A DNA stretch of 64,000 nucleotides, taken from assembly GCA_030427885.1 (NCBI GenBank), contig JAUICM010000005.1:186001-250000 (forward strand), written 5' to 3'. Under the pieces are notes generated by a model that did not search any database, was not told the DNA's origin, and saw only the letters and a program-made list of their open reading frames with translations. The DNA is from Rhodothermia bacterium (GTDB taxonomy: Bacteria > Bacteroidota > Rhodothermia > Balneolales > Balneolaceae). This document shows, in pieces, positions 31,269 to 39,724 of the stretch (within the stretch, counting starts at the first letter, position 1; each line of letters starts with the position of its first letter). Position numbers and translations under genes: made by a program.

Positions 31269-32136
31269 TTTAAAGATCATCGACGCAGGTTTGTTCACAA
31301 GTATTCAGGATGCCGGGAGAACCGGCTACCGAAAATATGGGATCCCATACTCCGGAGCGGCTGATCCGAAGGCGTACGAAGAAGCAAATCGATTGGTCGG
31401 AAACCAGGCAGGAAGTCCCGTAATCGAGTTTACCTTACAGGGAGGAAGGATACGGTTCAATTCAAGAGCAGTAATAGCTTTGACCGGTGCTGATATGAGC
31501 CCGGTACTGAATGGATCTGCTGTTATTATGTATGGTAGTTTTTTGGTGAAAGAAGGTGATGAATTAAAGCTTCAATTCGCTAAAAGAGGGTGCAGAACTT
31601 ATCTGGCGATAGCAGGAGAGCTTAAGGCAGACAAAGTATTCGGCTCCTATTCAACATTCGGGAAAGCAGGGTTTGGTGGTTATAAAGGAAGGAATTTAAA
31701 AGCAGGAGATGAATTAAGCTGGACGGAAACGACAAAGCAATTTTCCGAACTGAAAACCCCGGTTGAAGAGATTCCATATTATTCATCAAAACTAAAGCTT
31801 AAACTTATGAAAGGCCCTGAATGGAATTGGTTGTCTGAAGAAGGAGGTAGACAGTTCCTGGATCAGGAGTTTAAGGTAAGCTCAAGCAGTGACAGGATGG
31901 GGGTCAGATTAGAAGGAACAAAGGTAAAGGCGCTGGAAAGGCAAATGATCTCTTCACCGGTAATACCGGGAATCATTCAGTTGCCGGGTAATGGAGAGCC
32001 TATCATACTCATGAATGACGGACAAACAATAGGGGGATATCCCAGGATCGCCAAAGTTTATGATTCAGAACTTTGGCGAGTGGGACAGGTAAAACCCGGT
32101 GATACGATCAGATTTGAAATGAAAGAATCTACTTAA
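31261..32136 (+). CDS. pxpC: 5-oxoprolinase subunit C (KipA family)
   Basis: A 291-residue protein starting MGSLKIIDAGLFTSIQDAGR. It has the family's GIPYSGAADPKAYEEANRLV, VIALTGADMSPVLNG and, later, SDRMGVRLEG and QTIGGYPRIAKV. It is the C subunit of 5-oxoprolinase (biotin-independent carboxyltransferase-like cyclophilin fold). It overlaps the convergent membrane-protein gene by 8 bp at its 3' end. Confidence 0.93.
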   Translation: MGSLKIIDAGLFTSIQDAGRTGYRKYGIPYSGAADPKAYEEANRLVGNQAGSPVIEFTLQGGRIRFNSRAVIALTGADMSPVLNGSAVIMYGSFLVKEGDELKLQFAKRGCRTYLAIAGELKADKVFGSYSTFGKAGFGGYKGRNLKAGDELSWTETTKQFSELKTPVEEIPYYSSKLKLKLMKGPEWNWLSEEGGRQFLDQEFKVSSSSDRMGVRLEGTKVKALERQMISSPVIPGIIQLPGNGEPIILMNDGQTIGGYPRIAKVYDSELWRVGQVKPGDTIRFEMKEST

Positions 32137-32572
32137 GCCAGCCTTTTTTAGTGAGGTCATTGGTGTACCAGATCATTCCACCTCCGATGAGAAGCACCAT
32201 GATGGGCATAACCAGGCCACCAGGGCCGTAAACTTCGATAGAATGTGCAATGAAAATGGAATGATACATTTGCACTAAAACCCCCACAAAAGAAAGTATG
32301 AAAAAATAAAACGATACTTTCTTTTTGAGTAGCAGTAACACACTTGCCAGGGCTCCACCCCAAACGGCAATGGCAAACGCAGAAGTTGCCCACGCCGGAG
32401 TGTTTTCAATGAGCGTTCGTTCTGCTTCTGATAATGTTTCTAACATCTCAGGTGTCATCATCATCTGAGCGATATAAGCAAAAACGCCTAATAAGTTCCA
32501 GATGAGAACGAAAATGGCGATGCCTAAAAACCATTTTGGTTTACTTGAAGTGGTGTTGGTTTCTTCAGACAT
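32129..32572 (-). CDS. Four-TM membrane protein of unknown function
   Basis: A 147-residue integral membrane protein with four predicted helices: about 15-38 (FLGIAIFVLIWNLLGVFAYI), 62-82, 87-108 and 117-135. Conserved-looking features are a YIAQMMMTPE stretch after TM1 and an acidic loop before TM2 (LSEAERTLIENTPAW). This small family is common in Bacteroidota and has sometimes been annotated as a sugar-transporter relative, without proof. It is monocistronic and convergent with pxpC. Confidence 0.75.
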   Translation of the reverse strand: MSEETNTTSSKPKWFLGIAIFVLIWNLLGVFAYIAQMMMTPEMLETLSEAERTLIENTPAWATSAFAIAVWGGALASVLLLLKKKVSFYFFILSFVGVLVQMYHSIFIAHSIEVYGPGGLVMPIMVLLIGGGMIWYTNDLTKKGWLK

Positions 32573-32684
32573 AGTTTTGTTGGTTGGTTAATATATTGAT
32601 ACCTCAAATACTCGAATCCCGTTGATGAGTTTTTGGATAGTACCAAATTCTGGTCTGAGTTAGAAATAGTTCTGTTTGCAGAAC

Positions 32685-33779
32685 TTATTCAATTTCAATT
32701 CCTTCCATGTCAGTGAATGCTGCTTTTACACCCCATCCGCCGAAATTCTCACCAATTACGAACAGGATCTCATTTTCACCTTTTTTCAGATGCGCATATA
32801 CGGCATCAAAAAAGCCAATAGTGCCCAGATAGCGATAGTCGCGCGACATGAATGTATTTTCCCCACCGTACATCAGTACTCCATTCACATAAACCCAGAC
32901 AAAATCACTGTATCCAAATACCAGTTGTCTGATAGATGCTTCATCTGCTTTAACAGTAAACTTGGCAAGTACAGTTGCCCGACCTTCTTCAGCGATTGAA
33001 AATTTTGCGAGATTGATTGTACCGGAAGATTCCGTCACCCGTTTTGTCCAGCGAAGGTTTTTGGTGTTAATAACCGGTTTATCTCTGAAATCAGCATCAC
33101 TAACGACATTCGAAACCTGATAACTGGTGATCAATCCTTCAGGAAGCTTGTCGTCAGATGGCTCTCTTTCCACCAGTGTTGGTTTTTTCTTCGAGTATTT
33201 GAGCCCGGCAAAATGAACAGGCACCCCGGCACTAAAACCCATACCACCGGATCGGGTGTCATGTTTCAGATCGGTTACTTTGATCAACGGAGTTTCCATA
33301 TCATCAAAAAAGATATCGGCCTCGTCACCCAGAATATTGATCCTGATATGATGCCAGGTATCAGGTTCCAGAACTACCGCAGTTCCATATCCTTGCCCAT
33401 GATAAAGTTGCCATCCTGCGAATCCGTTAAATATCGGAGTATACTGGGTAGCATCGGGGTTCCCTGATTGATGAGGACGGACATAGAACGACTCATAGTT
33501 GTTTTCATCATGAACACGAAACAGGAAAGAGGGAAAGAACCTGGCTTCCGGGAAATTGATATCCACTTCAATGGTTCCATCCTGAAGATCAATATCTTTG
33601 GTAAATACATATCCGGTTTCAAGAAGCATGCTCTCTTTTCCCATATAGGTTTCATACGTAACAGTCGCATTGTTTGTGTTTAGTGATGTATTGTTCATTG
33701 GCACTGTTACAGCCTCTTGCGCCGAAGAATGAGATGCAAGAAACAGAACTAAAGCCAGTGTTAGTAAAATGTGTTTCAT
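32685..33779 (-). CDS. Secreted LamG/DUF1080-like protein with a C-terminal beta-sandwich
   Basis: A 364-residue exported protein (signal peptide MKHILLTLALVLFLASHSSA, cleaved before QEA). Residues about 50-195 form a concanavalin-like jelly roll (FFPSFLFRVHDENNYESFYV, then WHHIRINILGDEADIFFDD) as in 3-keto-disaccharide hydrolase/DUF1080 and LamG proteins. Residues 215-364 look like a galactose-binding-type beta-sandwich (VWVYVNGVLMYGGEN). It faces a divergent membrane regulator gene whose sensor part has a similar fold. A glycan or glycoside target is likely; enzyme activity is not proven. Confidence 0.72.
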   Translation of the reverse strand: MKHILLTLALVLFLASHSSAQEAVTVPMNNTSLNTNNATVTYETYMGKESMLLETGYVFTKDIDLQDGTIEVDINFPEARFFPSFLFRVHDENNYESFYVRPHQSGNPDATQYTPIFNGFAGWQLYHGQGYGTAVVLEPDTWHHIRINILGDEADIFFDDMETPLIKVTDLKHDTRSGGMGFSAGVPVHFAGLKYSKKKPTLVEREPSDDKLPEGLITSYQVSNVVSDADFRDKPVINTKNLRWTKRVTESSGTINLAKFSIAEEGRATVLAKFTVKADEASIRQLVFGYSDFVWVYVNGVLMYGGENTFMSRDYRYLGTIGFFDAVYAHLKKGENEILFVIGENFGGWGVKAAFTDMEGIEIE

Positions 33780-33918
33780 TGGTCTGTATTTGGTTAAAAT
33801 TGAACGAATCTATTTTCCCGAAAAAGGGTATCAGGCCAAAATCATACACCGGTTATTTAGCGTTCAAATGCCGTTTTTTTAAACTTGAACCACGTTTGGA
33901 TAAAGAGTACTCTCAAAT

Positions 33919-35202
33919 ATGGAATTGTCGGAAGAATATTATCACAGCCTTTGCAAAAAGAGGATCGAAGAAAAGTATCATCTGGGAAATGGTGATCATA
34001 AGATCCGTCAGCGTGATTTTGAATATTTGATAGATATCATCGAGGAGCAATCAGGAATCAGGCTTAGTATATCAACCCTAAAGCGATTCTGGAAGGAAGA
34101 AGGTCCACAGAATCCACATCCAAGCACTCTGGATGGATTGGTCTCTGTACTCGGATATAAAGACTGGCTGGAGTTTAAAGTTCAGAATAATGAAACAAAG
34201 GAGGGGGTGGGGAAAGAGTCAGGAAATCACTTCCTGAAGAAGCCGGTTATTGTTGCTTCGGTTTCAGGAGCTTTGATTCTGGTGACAGCCTTGTTAATGA
34301 TCAGTTTCATCAGGCATGATGAAAGTTATTTTCCCGATCCTGATCAGGTACTGTTTACAGCTAATAAAACCGTTTCTCTGGGAGTTCCGAGTACTGTTAT
34401 ATTCAATTATGATGTTTCAGGTATTGAAGCGGATAGTTTCTTTATTCAGCAGGACTGGAACCCTAATCATCGTGACAGGATTAAGCCGGATGGCAATCAC
34501 TTCTCAAGCATGTATTACATGCCGGGGTATCATAAAACAAAATTGATTGCCAATGAAACTATACTGAAGATCATTCCGGTTCATATTCAGACGGACGGGT
34601 GGATGTCGGCTGCTATGTATAATTATGACGAACGTCCGGTTTATATCCGGAAGGACGAGGATAGCAATGGCGTTCTTTCTGCTGAGTCGGATGACATTCT
34701 GAACAGCAGCATGGATATCGAACGATTCAGTTTGTTGAGTTTTGTGAATATCAGAGAGTACGGAGGGTTGAGCGGACACAATTTTGAATATGAAACCAGA
34801 CTCAGATATAAAAGCTTTCTTAACGACCCATGTCCTGCAATAATGTCTACAATCCATACTGAAGTACATATTTACTACATCCCGCTTACCCTCACAGGAT
34901 GTGAAAGCAATATTGAGCTGAAACTGGGAGAAGTGTATAAGTCAGGGAAGGAAAATGATTTATCAATGTTCGGAACCGATGTTTACCAATGGCAGACCTT
35001 GCAATTGAAAGTGATTGATAAAAAAGCGGAAGTATTTCTGAATGGGACAAAGGTATATGAACAGGTTTTTGAAGATAACTTCGGAAGGATAGTAGGACTG
35101 GATTACCGTTTCTCCGGACTTGGTGAGATCGATTATGTTCGCCTGAAAGAAGCTGGCGGAGAGCTTGTCTATGAAGATAGTTTTGAAGAGCCCGGGCAAT
35201 AG
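33919..35202 (+). CDS. Membrane-spanning HTH regulator with extracytoplasmic LamG-like sensor
   Basis: A 427-residue protein. Residues 1-90 are a cytoplasmic helical domain common in Bacteroidota membrane regulators (LIDIIEEQSGIRLSISTLKR, then TLDGLVSVLGYKDWLEF). One membrane helix follows at about 109-131. The outside part has a PKD-like beta domain (about 138-245) and a LamG/DUF1080-like jelly roll (about 275-427; LQLKVIDKKAEVFLNGTKVY). There is no signal peptide; the TM helix is the anchor. It is probably a one-component regulator sensing a sugar or the neighbouring secreted protein and controlling this gene cluster. Confidence 0.7.
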   Translation: MELSEEYYHSLCKKRIEEKYHLGNGDHKIRQRDFEYLIDIIEEQSGIRLSISTLKRFWKEEGPQNPHPSTLDGLVSVLGYKDWLEFKVQNNETKEGVGKESGNHFLKKPVIVASVSGALILVTALLMISFIRHDESYFPDPDQVLFTANKTVSLGVPSTVIFNYDVSGIEADSFFIQQDWNPNHRDRIKPDGNHFSSMYYMPGYHKTKLIANETILKIIPVHIQTDGWMSAAMYNYDERPVYIRKDEDSNGVLSAESDDILNSSMDIERFSLLSFVNIREYGGLSGHNFEYETRLRYKSFLNDPCPAIMSTIHTEVHIYYIPLTLTGCESNIELKLGEVYKSGKENDLSMFGTDVYQWQTLQLKVIDKKAEVFLNGTKVYEQVFEDNFGRIVGLDYRFSGLGEIDYVRLKEAGGELVYEDSFEEPGQ

Positions 35203-35234
35203 AAGAACTCTCTGGAAAGAACCTGTATTGAGGA

Positions 35235-36101
35235 TCAGTACGTCAGGCTTTTCAGGTATTCAATACTTTTCGGAACCTGGTACAATGGATCAGAACTCTC
35301 GTCCTCGATGAACATGTATTTGATGCCTAGTTTATTGGCTTCTTTTAGTATACCCGGAATATTGATCTCTCCTGTTCCAAGTATCACATCATTATCGCCG
35401 GAAGTCAGTCCGGTATGATCTTTTAAGGTTCCTTTTTTTAGATCTTTGAGGTGAAGCGACACCCAACGGTGACCGTATTTTTTGAGCAGGTATTCCGGAT
35501 TACCTCCACCAAACTGAATCCATAAAACGTCCATTTGATAAGATACATATTCAGGGTTTGTGTTTTCGATCATGTAATCAAGCAGGGTTCCATCACTGTG
35601 TGGCACGAGCTCATACCCATGCGCATGATACATGAAAGTCAGCCCGTTCTCTTTAAATACTTTTCCGGCTTTATTGAACACCTCAACGGCCTCACTTGCA
35701 TTCAGAAAGTTGAAATTTCCGGTCTCGTGATTTATCCAGGCGCACATCACATATTTTACACCCAGCGCGTTCGCGTAATCTGCCACGACCTGTGGATCAT
35801 CTTTCAACTGCTGAAATCCGGTTCCGGTTGAAGGTATACTTAAACCACGGTCGGAAAGCATTTTTAGGTATTCATTCGCTTCCATTCCCTGGGGTAATCC
35901 ACCTTCAATGTATTTAATACCCATTTCTGAAATTATATCCAGTGTTTCCTCAAATCCTTTTTCAGGAACTACATTTCTGAAAGTATACATCTGCACACCA
36001 AGTTCTGCTGTGTATAACGGATCACCGGGTTGCTGAGCAAAAACTTCAGAGTTGGGAAGCAGCAGCACGAGAAGTAGTATTGTGAACGTGAGTTTTTTCA
36101 T
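35235..36101 (-). CDS. Secreted sugar isomerase/epimerase-like TIM-barrel protein
   Basis: A 288-residue protein with a signal peptide (MKKLTFTILLLVLLLPNSEV, cleaved near FAQ). The mature part is an AP_endonuc_2/xylose-isomerase-like TIM barrel: LGVQMYTFRNVVPEKGFEET, TFMYHAHGYELVP, YQMDVLWIQFGGGNP and KYMFIEDESSDP supply the usual His, Asp and Glu metal ligands. Exported members of this family beside GMC oxidoreductases act on 3-keto sugars (epimerase or eliminase). It is on the same strand as the oxidoreductase pair upstream. Confidence 0.83.
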   Translation of the reverse strand: MKKLTFTILLLVLLLPNSEVFAQQPGDPLYTAELGVQMYTFRNVVPEKGFEETLDIISEMGIKYIEGGLPQGMEANEYLKMLSDRGLSIPSTGTGFQQLKDDPQVVADYANALGVKYVMCAWINHETGNFNFLNASEAVEVFNKAGKVFKENGLTFMYHAHGYELVPHSDGTLLDYMIENTNPEYVSYQMDVLWIQFGGGNPEYLLKKYGHRWVSLHLKDLKKGTLKDHTGLTSGDNDVILGTGEINIPGILKEANKLGIKYMFIEDESSDPLYQVPKSIEYLKSLTY

Positions 36102-36210
36102 GAAACTAGTATTAATGTATTTTGCAGTCTACCACACTGAATCTCTTCTTCCAGGGAGGTGGGGTTTTCAGTTGCTGAAAAAGCGGTGGGTGTTGAGTGA
36201 GCTCAACTTA

Positions 36211-37920
36211 TTATAAGTTTCCTTTCTTCAGTTCCTCCACTGCATGATTAGCAGCCCGCGCGGTCAAAGCCATAAAATGCAGCGTTGGGTTTTGTGTTCC
36301 CGTTGAGGTCATACAAGCCCCATCAGTTACAAACACATTCTTGCACTCATGCAATTGGTTCCACTTGTTGAGAAGCGAAGTTTTAGGGTCTTTACCCATC
36401 CTTACTCCACCCATTTCGTGGATGTCTGAACCAGGATCGGTATCCCGGTTCACAGCACTTATGTTCTTAAATCCGGCTTTCTCGAACATCTCAGTACATT
36501 GCTCTACATAATCATCCGCTTGTTTGATATCGTTTTCCTTCCATTCGCAGGAAAGAACGATCTGAGGGATTCCGTATTTATCAGTCAGATCTTCATGCAG
36601 ACGAACATGGTTATCTTCATACGGCACACATTCGCCCATCATCCAGGTACTGATATGCCAGTTATCGTTCAGCTTTGGTTTAAGGATGTTATCGCGTAGC
36701 TCATCCCCGATCATATCGGTATTACTGTTAGAACCACGTCCCGCTGAAACGCCGATCGCATAGCCTCTGAGGAAATCAGTTTCCTGCTTTTTAACATTCC
36801 TGAAACGAGGGATATAGGCATTGGTGGGTCTTTGCCCTGATTCCTTTTTATCCAGGAAGCCTTCAACCTGTGCACTGGCATGACCCCGGTAATTATGCCA
36901 GGAAAGAAATTTCCCCATCAGGCCATTATCATTTCCAAGGCCATTTGGAAATCGGTCTGACCTTGAATTTAAGAGAATGGCATTGGTATTGATGGTGGAA
37001 GCATTCACAAAAATGATATCTGCGTAATACTCCATGGGCTCTTTAGTAAGGCGATCTATGATGCGTACACCCGTCGCTTTTCCCTTTTCTTTATCATAAA
37101 TGATCGATTCCACCACGGCATCTGGTCTCATGGTGAGGTTCCCGGATTTCAGTGCCCAGGGAATGGTTGAAGAATTGGCACTGAAATAACCTCCCAATAC
37201 ACATCCACGGTTGCACATATTCTGATGCATACATTTTGCACGTCCCTGCTGAATATGAATCTCCTGTGGATCGGTTATATGTGCGCATCGTCCGTAGATC
37301 AAATGTCGTGTATCACCATAATGCTTTTTGAGAACATCTTTGAAGTACTTTTCAACAACATTCAGTTCTATCGATGGAAGAAATTTTCCATCAGGTAATA
37401 CATCCAATCCATCATTATCGCCGGATATTCCTGCAAAAGTCTCAACATGATCATACCAAGGCTCCAGATCTTTATACCGGATAGGCCAGTCTACAGCAAA
37501 ACCATCCCGGTCAGGTCCTTCAAAATCATAATTACTCCATCGCTGGGTTTGTCGGGCCCAAAGCAGAGATTTTCCGCCAACATGATATCCTCTGAACCAT
37601 CGGAAAGGTTTTTCATACACCACAGGTTGCTCGTCTTCCGACATCGCCCATTGTAATCTGGATTCATTCATCCATCGGCCTCCAGCGAGTCCGGATCTTT
37701 TTTCAAGCGGAACAGTACCTCTGAATTCAAATTCCCATGGCGCTTTCGAAGCGGCAGGGTAGTCTTCGATGTGACGGATATTTTTTCCTCGTTCCAGTAC
37801 GATGGTTTTTAATCCTTTGTCACACAGTTCTTTAGCGGCCCACCCGCCACTGGCTCCTGAGCCAATAACGATGGCATCATAGGTGCGTTTTTGTTTTGAA
37901 TCGATATTCAGATTTGCCAT
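36211..37920 (-). CDS. GMC-family oxidoreductase
   Basis: A 569-residue flavoprotein: FAD motif DAIVIGSGASGGWAAKEL near residue 15, GMC signature residues, a CMHQNMCNRGC cysteine cluster around 230-240, and the C-terminal GTQNPTLHFMALTARAANHA with the catalytic Asn/His region. Bacteroidota GMC proteins with a gluconate-2-dehydrogenase subunit-3 partner oxidise sugars or glycosides outside the cytoplasm. The partner is the next gene upstream, only 3 bp away. No signal peptide is seen here, so co-export with the small Tat-type partner is likely. Confidence 0.88.
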   Translation of the reverse strand: MANLNIDSKQKRTYDAIVIGSGASGGWAAKELCDKGLKTIVLERGKNIRHIEDYPAASKAPWEFEFRGTVPLEKRSGLAGGRWMNESRLQWAMSEDEQPVVYEKPFRWFRGYHVGGKSLLWARQTQRWSNYDFEGPDRDGFAVDWPIRYKDLEPWYDHVETFAGISGDNDGLDVLPDGKFLPSIELNVVEKYFKDVLKKHYGDTRHLIYGRCAHITDPQEIHIQQGRAKCMHQNMCNRGCVLGGYFSANSSTIPWALKSGNLTMRPDAVVESIIYDKEKGKATGVRIIDRLTKEPMEYYADIIFVNASTINTNAILLNSRSDRFPNGLGNDNGLMGKFLSWHNYRGHASAQVEGFLDKKESGQRPTNAYIPRFRNVKKQETDFLRGYAIGVSAGRGSNSNTDMIGDELRDNILKPKLNDNWHISTWMMGECVPYEDNHVRLHEDLTDKYGIPQIVLSCEWKENDIKQADDYVEQCTEMFEKAGFKNISAVNRDTDPGSDIHEMGGVRMGKDPKTSLLNKWNQLHECKNVFVTDGACMTSTGTQNPTLHFMALTARAANHAVEELKKGNL

Positions 37921-37923
37921 TTC

Positions 37924-38445
37924 TTAAGCCTCCACATCAACATTTCCATCATAGTAACCAGGCATTAGTACCCACCCATGATAATTAACCATTACCTCTT
38001 CAGAAGTCTCAAATCCACGTATGGTCTGACTTTTCATGAAATTGAAGAAGCTTTCATCATTGTCATCACCGTTTTTTGACATGGCAAGGAAAAGCTTTGC
38101 TTGCTGATCCTTATCACAATCCACAAACTTTTTACTGTGCTTTTGCTCTGCAGAATAATCCAGTTCCCGGAGGTTGTTTTTTATATCGCCCCGAAATTCT
38201 TCTTCGTAACAACGGCTGATCAATCCAATTAGGAATTTATCCACTCCAACTGATAACCCGCCGATTTCTCCATTTGAAGGGATGATTACATCTACGATGG
38301 AAGAGATGATATCGATCTCGTATTCAGTAAATGTAGTGTTGTAACCAGCCATTTCATCCGGTTTCCATCCCATTGCCCAGGATGGTATTGCCAGAACTCC
38401 ACCGGAAGCCATCATTAAGGCTTTGATTGCATCGCGTCGTTTCAT
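37924..38445 (-). CDS. Gluconate 2-dehydrogenase subunit 3-like small subunit
   Basis: A 173-residue protein with a twin-arginine-like start (MKRRDAIKALMMASGGVLAI, cleavage near PSWA). The mature part is helical, with the family's IIPSNGEIGGLSVGVDKFL and YHGWVLMPGYYDGNVDVEA near the end. These small subunits pair with GMC flavoproteins and carry them across the membrane. It is the first gene of the three-gene minus-strand group. Confidence 0.85.
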   Translation of the reverse strand: MKRRDAIKALMMASGGVLAIPSWAMGWKPDEMAGYNTTFTEYEIDIISSIVDVIIPSNGEIGGLSVGVDKFLIGLISRCYEEEFRGDIKNNLRELDYSAEQKHSKKFVDCDKDQQAKLFLAMSKNGDDNDESFFNFMKSQTIRGFETSEEVMVNYHGWVLMPGYYDGNVDVEA

Positions 38446-38632
38446 GTTATTCCTTACTTAATTAGAAGCGCTTTCATGGAACTTACGTTATTTGAATTAA
38501 ATCACAAGAATGAGAAAAATTATCTCGTAAAAATATTTTATCAATTAAGAGCTGATTAGAATTGGCAAGTAGTATCAGCAGGATTTTTTAATTATTCTCT
38601 TAAGGACTGCCAACCAATATTTCCTGATAAAT

Positions 38633-39499
38633 ATGCTTAAACGTAGTATACCGGCCTTTTTTATTATCCTATTTTCAATGCAATTGTATGCTCAGGCTCC
38701 CCCAAAGCTTATTGTAAGAGGAGACGACATGGGGTATTCCCATTCCGGAAATCTTGCACTCATAAAATCGTATCAGGAAGGAATACAAACCTCCATTGAA
38801 GTGATCGTACCCTCACCATGGTTCCCTGAAGCTGTTAAAATGCTTGCTGAAAATCCGGGTTCTGATGTTGGGATACACCTGGCCCTTACCAGTGAGTGGG
38901 ACAATGTAAAATGGCGTCCATTAACTCAGGTTCCAAGTTTAACTGACCAGGACGGGTATTTCTTACCAATGAGTTTTCCAAACCCTAATTATCCCGGCCT
39001 TTCCATTCACGAAGCTGATTGGAAGATCAGCGATATTGAACAGGAGTTAAGAGCACAGATCGAGATGGCCAAAAAGTATATCCCTCAATTGAGCCACGTT
39101 TCTTCTCATATGGGATTCACCCGGATCGATCCCGAGATCAACGAATTGGTAAAAAAACTGGCGAAGGAATACGAAATCGATATTGATCCGGGAGAATACG
39201 AAGTCCGGTCAGCATCTTACGAAGGACTCAACTGGCCAGCTACCACTAAGGCAGGTTTTAAGGAAAAAGAGAAAGCATTCATTGCTATGCTTAGGAAGCT
39301 GGAGAAAGGAAAAGCCTACTTGTTTGTGGATCATCCGGGATTGGATAATGAAGAACTCAAAGCCATTTCACATATCGGATACGAAACTGTGGCAATGGAT
39401 CGGCAGGGGGTGACGGATGTATTTACCAGTAAGAAAGTAAAAGCAGTTATCAAAGAACTGGGGATTGAGTTGATCGGGTACAAAGATCTGAAGAAATGA
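38633..39499 (+). CDS. Secreted YdjC/ChbG-like carbohydrate deacetylase
   Basis: A 288-residue exported protein (signal peptide ending QLYAQ). It has the YdjC signature metal ligands RGDDMGYSHSGNLALIKSY (Asp-Asp), DVGIHLALTSEW (His) and SHVSSHMGFTRIDPEIN (His). ChbG deacetylates chito-oligosaccharides; secreted Bacteroidota members act on acetylated sugars of unknown type. It is divergent from the GMC cluster with a 187-bp shared promoter region. Confidence 0.85.
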   Translation: MLKRSIPAFFIILFSMQLYAQAPPKLIVRGDDMGYSHSGNLALIKSYQEGIQTSIEVIVPSPWFPEAVKMLAENPGSDVGIHLALTSEWDNVKWRPLTQVPSLTDQDGYFLPMSFPNPNYPGLSIHEADWKISDIEQELRAQIEMAKKYIPQLSHVSSHMGFTRIDPEINELVKKLAKEYEIDIDPGEYEVRSASYEGLNWPATTKAGFKEKEKAFIAMLRKLEKGKAYLFVDHPGLDNEELKAISHIGYETVAMDRQGVTDVFTSKKVKAVIKELGIELIGYKDLKK

Positions 39500-39504
39500 G
39501 TTTC

Positions 39505-39607
39505 GCCCCCCCTCTGTCTCCCCCTGCATCAGGGGGAGGACTCGTTGATATAGTATCCGGTTTATTTAGAACGTACCCCTCCTGATGCAGGAGGGGACAG
39601 GGGAGGT
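39505..39607. repeat. C/G-run inverted repeat pair
   Basis: Two arms of about 33 bp (39505-39541 and 39575-39607) are inverted copies of each other around a 34-bp AT-rich centre. Each arm also folds into a small hairpin (for example cccctcct, gatgc, aggagggg). This looks like a short non-autonomous REP/MITE-type element. Confidence 0.7.
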
Positions 39608-39637
39608 CAGTAAAGCTTAGAAAATTGAGCAGAGCAC

Positions 39638-39666
39638 AAAAAAAGCCCTGCTCAAAGAACAGGGCT
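39638..39666 (-). terminator. Rho-independent terminator of the M28 peptidase gene
   Basis: On the minus strand a 7-bp stem (agccctg / cagggct) with a 9-nt loop is followed by seven T. It lies about 60 bp after the stop codon at 39725. Confidence 0.8.
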
Positions 39667-39724
39667 AAAATCTGAATAACGAACATTCGTCAATCGTAAA
39701 TCAACATTAGAGGTTGGTTATTCT

